Source of the DNA: Chaetoderma sp. LZ-2023a | Lineage: Eukaryota; Mollusca; Caudofoveata; Chaetodermatida; Chaetodermatidae | Assembly (NCBI GenBank): GCA_034401795.1 | Contig: CM067371.1 | Location: 77,351,333-77,415,332 of the forward strand | DNA: 64,000 bases | Direction of reading: 5' to 3' | Shown: positions 63,486-64,000 of the stretch, piece by piece | How positions within the stretch are numbered: position 1 is the stretch's first letter | Layout: each line of letters starts with the position of its first letter | Notes under the pieces: model-generated | Told to the model about the DNA's origin: nothing | Database searches by the model: none | Seen by the model: only the letters and a program-made list of their open reading frames with translations | Made by a program: the position numbers and the translations under genes

Positions 63486-64000
63486 GTTTATTTAGGTGAC
63501 ATGTGTATGTTAGTAGCTTGAGAATCAAGGTCTGATAATTTTGCTTACCCTGTCTGGTTTGCATCCTATGTTAACCAGTTTGCATGTTGGCTACATTAAT
63601 ATTCATTTCTGAAACATGTTCAGCTTTAAATTGTCCGTTGATGCTTTAATGGTCAAGGGACTCAAGACAGTTAAAACTGGTTCTTGATTACTGTCCAATG
63701 GACCTTTCCATTTTTAGCTAAGCCCCGCCCATCAATAACTAAGCTCCACCCACATCTCGTCGTGTTGGGATTGATCGATCCCCAAATGCCCTAGCTATCA
63801 ATTTCCTGAAAACTATACAGGGAAGCTGTTGAATATTTTGTAACTAATTTGACTGGGCGCTGTTGCTGCCATAGTCAAATTAGTTTCAAAATATTCAACA
63901 GTATATTTATTAAATAGTAAAAGCAAACAATTTGTACAACAACGCATAAACCGTCTTCAAATATGCGTTCGTGACGTACTTATCGACGTCATTCATTATG
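58938..64000 (+). CDS. IPPK: Inositol-pentakisphosphate 2-kinase gene, 5' part (two exons visible)
   Basis: IPPK (IPK1) phosphorylates the 2-position of inositol pentakisphosphate with ATP to make inositol hexakisphosphate (phytate). Two plus-strand exons, 58,938-59,037 and 62,290-62,367, encode the N-terminal lobe. The first contains RWCYRGEGNRCLVVADVQ, matching from memory human WGYHGEGNKSLVVA and plant WVYRGEGAANLVL, the glycine-rich ATP-binding start of the family. The second, QRTVFRLVKRPCKKKHRLTT plus PEEYFK, matches human QRCVVLRFLKFPPNRKK and TSEEIFQ. They join in phase 0 with GT/AG borders. The start codon exon lies upstream and was not found; the rest lies to the right of the window. 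The intron of 3.25 kb is full of small mobile elements. Confidence 0.85.
59110..59290. repeat. Decayed MITE arm and a CAGGGTT-ended element in the IPPK intron
   Basis: TTTCTAGCTATGCTCCGACCATTTATCGTTAAGCTCCGCC (59,125-59,164) is a diverged left arm of the CRE-rich MITE. Next, from 59,171, CAGGGTTGGGATTTGGACTGTCCAAAAC leads a 115-base stretch of internally repeated ACTGTCCAAAAC; a relative lies at 61,063-61,178. Confidence 0.5.
59388..59480. repeat. Solitary MITE-type hairpin (K)
   Basis: CTGTTGAATATTTTGAAATT and the facing arm ending AATATTCAACA meet at a decayed TTGCTAAAGGCAGCAA loop. The stem extends outward through AAGAAATA/TATTTCTT. Arm words are of the older GGAAGCTGTTG type. Confidence 0.75.
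59611..59701. repeat. Solitary MITE-type hairpin (L)
   Basis: TGTTGAATATTTTGAAAATA to ACATTCAAC, loop GCTGCCTTAGGCAGC, arms GGAAGCTGTTGCTGCC and GGCAGCAACACCTTCAGG. No flanking MITE arms. Confidence 0.8.
60033..60125. repeat. Solitary MITE-type hairpin (M)
   Basis: CTGTTGAATATTTAGACAGT to AAATATTCAACAG with loop GCTGCCTGAGGCAGC and arms GGAAGCTGTTGCTGCC/GGCAGCAACAGCTTCTAG. Few arm mismatches, so better preserved than K. Confidence 0.85.
60139..60226. repeat. Variant hairpin with short spacer (N)
   Basis: CAATCTGACTGAAAGTAGTTGCTATCTTA faces TAAGATAGCAATTACTTTCAGTCAAATTG around about 30 unpaired bases. It shares the TTTGACTG core of the family but has its own arm (AAAGTAGTTGCTATCTTA), so it is a distinct hairpin lineage. 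Confidence 0.8.
60271..60456 (-). CDS. BED-type zinc-finger exon (hAT transposase or ZBED-like)
   Basis: Sixty-two codons read MYFKGGRPKDPIWKHFLEVQ, then SFAKCRECDYKLVNKVARMK and AHYQKHETQ. The aromatic-rich WKHF, CREC (C-x2-C) and AHYQKH (H-x3-H-like pair) with intervening basic VARMKAH fit a BED finger, the DNA-binding N-terminus of hAT transposases and host ZBED proteins. The frame ends exactly at AAGAG|GTAACT, a good splice donor at 60,270-60,269 (minus strand), in phase 0. It lies antisense in the IPPK intron. No hAT dimerisation region was found further along the minus strand in this window, so this is an isolated first exon or a truncated element. Confidence 0.7.
60457..61062. other. 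IPPK intron, no further gene
   Basis: AT-rich intron sequence. TGCTGAATATTTTTTAAACTAATTTGACTGG at 60,973-61,003 is one more arm of the hairpin family without a partner. Confidence 0.4.
61063..61178. mobile_element. Short CCAGGGTT-ended foldback element
   Basis: Begins CCAGGGTTTTTGGGTTTTGGAC and ends ACCAACCCTGG, an 8-base inverted end (CCAGGGTT/AACCCTGG). Inside are GTGTCCAAAAC direct and inverted words and a TTTAAACCTGGTTTAAACC palindrome. Its relative at 59,171-59,285 shares the GTCCAAAAC units. CAGGG-type ends are common in hAT-derived MITEs, but no 8-bp target duplication could be confirmed. Confidence 0.5.
61245..61400. mobile_element. Rearranged remnant of the CRE-rich MITE
   Basis: An incomplete hairpin (AACTGTTGAATACTTTC to TTTCAGAATATTCAACAG with the GC-rich middle lost) is followed by a MITE left arm (TTAGGTATGCCTCGCCCATCTCTAGCTAAACTCCACCCACGC). 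Order and spacing differ from intact copies, so internal deletion or rearrangement occurred. Confidence 0.6.
62085..62196. repeat. 56-bp tandem duplication upstream of an IPPK splice acceptor
   Basis: ACACTA(T)AAAATTTTATTAACTAACATGCTTCTGTGTTTGTTTTGTG occurs at 62,085 and 62,141 with few differences. It contains CTAAC (a branch-point-like word) and a T-rich run in both copies, about 95 bases before the used acceptor. Confidence 0.85.
62290..62367 (+). CDS. IPPK: IPPK second visible exon
   Basis: The polypyrimidine acceptor CAGTCTTTGTGTTCTTCAG ends at 62,289, and donor AAG|GTATTT follows 62,367. The 26 codons read QRTVFRLVKRPCKKKHRLTT and on to EEYFK: a beta-strand of the kinase N-lobe and a lysine-rich loop. 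Compared with the human order it has one extra Gln at the junction unless the alternative upstream donor is used. Confidence 0.8.
62554..62790 (-). mobile_element. Old CRE-rich MITE remnant (copy P) in the IPPK gene
   Basis: A well-formed hairpin (62,554-62,646; arms GGCAGTTGTTGCTGCC/GGCAGCAACAGCTGTTAG) is followed by CTTACCTGTAGAGTT and then a decayed arm GAAATGGGCGAAGAATAGCG..AATGGATCCCTCATTG, the expected order for a reversed copy. The CRE-bearing arm is missing. Confidence 0.65.
62795..63420. other. No further exon recognised
   Basis: Presumed next IPPK intron. I looked for the following IPPK block (QHLQNIVDFG-like) and did not find it. A G12 run lies at 63,319-63,334. Confidence 0.4.
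63422..63484. repeat. (CTA)n microsatellite, about 21 units
   Basis: Uninterrupted ACT/CTA triplets; poly-Val frames on the other strand are artefacts. Confidence 0.95.
63696..64000 (+). mobile_element. CRE-rich palindromic MITE, copy Q (runs off window)
   Basis: Starts CCAATGGACCTTTCC. The hairpin is shortened on one side: after GCTGTTGCTGCCATAG the facing arm resumes directly at TCAAATTAGTTTC. The right arm is of the AACGCATAAACCGTCTTCA type, nearly identical to copy H. The end is beyond the window. Confidence 0.85.

Noticed and set aside
63253-63564. 103-codon minus-strand frame with poly-Val core
   Set aside because: The core is the CTA microsatellite. Flanks show no coding signature.

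Overview
The window is nuclear DNA from an animal, most likely an aquatic invertebrate (lophotrochozoan or invertebrate deuterostome; I cannot decide which). The reasons are spliced exons with GT/AG borders, a single-exon rhodopsin-type GPCR, several LINE lineages, Ty3/Gypsy and Polinton fossils, palindromic MITEs and very long trinucleotide microsatellites. There are no operons, ribosome binding sites, rRNAs or CRISPR arrays. Apart from the first 2.4 kb, the DNA is AT-rich and dominated by repeats.

Layout. 1-2.4 kb: the end of a GC-rich Polinton (integrase plus small genes). 2.4-18.9 kb: microsatellites, three or four LINE fragments on the minus strand, six copies or pieces of one MITE family, a perfect 57-bp-arm palindrome, and a Gypsy pol tail with LTR. 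18.9-21.4 kb: a decayed copy of an uncharacterised multi-copy animal protein family, split by a MITE. 23.0-24.0 kb: an intact 326-residue GPCR on the minus strand. 24.4-24.9 kb: a terminal-inverted-repeat element built from repeated units and ATT tracts. 28.2-35.3 kb: a second, AT-rich and much decayed Polinton (family B polymerase, capsid genes). 35.6-38.4 kb: a second copy of the uncharacterised family on the minus strand, interrupted by two MITEs. 38.4-42.0 kb: essentially empty. 43.7-47.9 kb: a Jockey-like LINE endonuclease piece followed by a Ty3/Gypsy fossil with its LTR. 49.5-51.8 kb: a nearly complete LINE reverse transcriptase. 52.7-53.3 kb: a 191-bp higher-order tandem repeat. 55.3-58.7 kb: long degenerate tandem arrays carrying AGGTCA-type inverted repeats.

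58.9-64.0 kb is the best host gene: two exons on the plus strand read as the N-terminus of inositol-pentakisphosphate 2-kinase (IPPK/IPK1), and the gene runs out of the window. Its first visible intron is crowded with short palindromes and holds an antisense BED zinc-finger exon with a clean splice donor.

The strongest unifying signal is a MITE family of about 380-410 bp with ends AATGGACCTTTCC and GGAAAGGTGAATT, a central hairpin of about 92 bp, and two or more CRE motifs (TGACGTCA) per copy. At least nine long copies and many solitary hairpins occur here, and one insertion inside a coding frame lets its target site be read. No genes in the window appear to work together as a pathway. It reads as two host genes (GPCR, IPPK) in a sea of mobile DNA of different ages.
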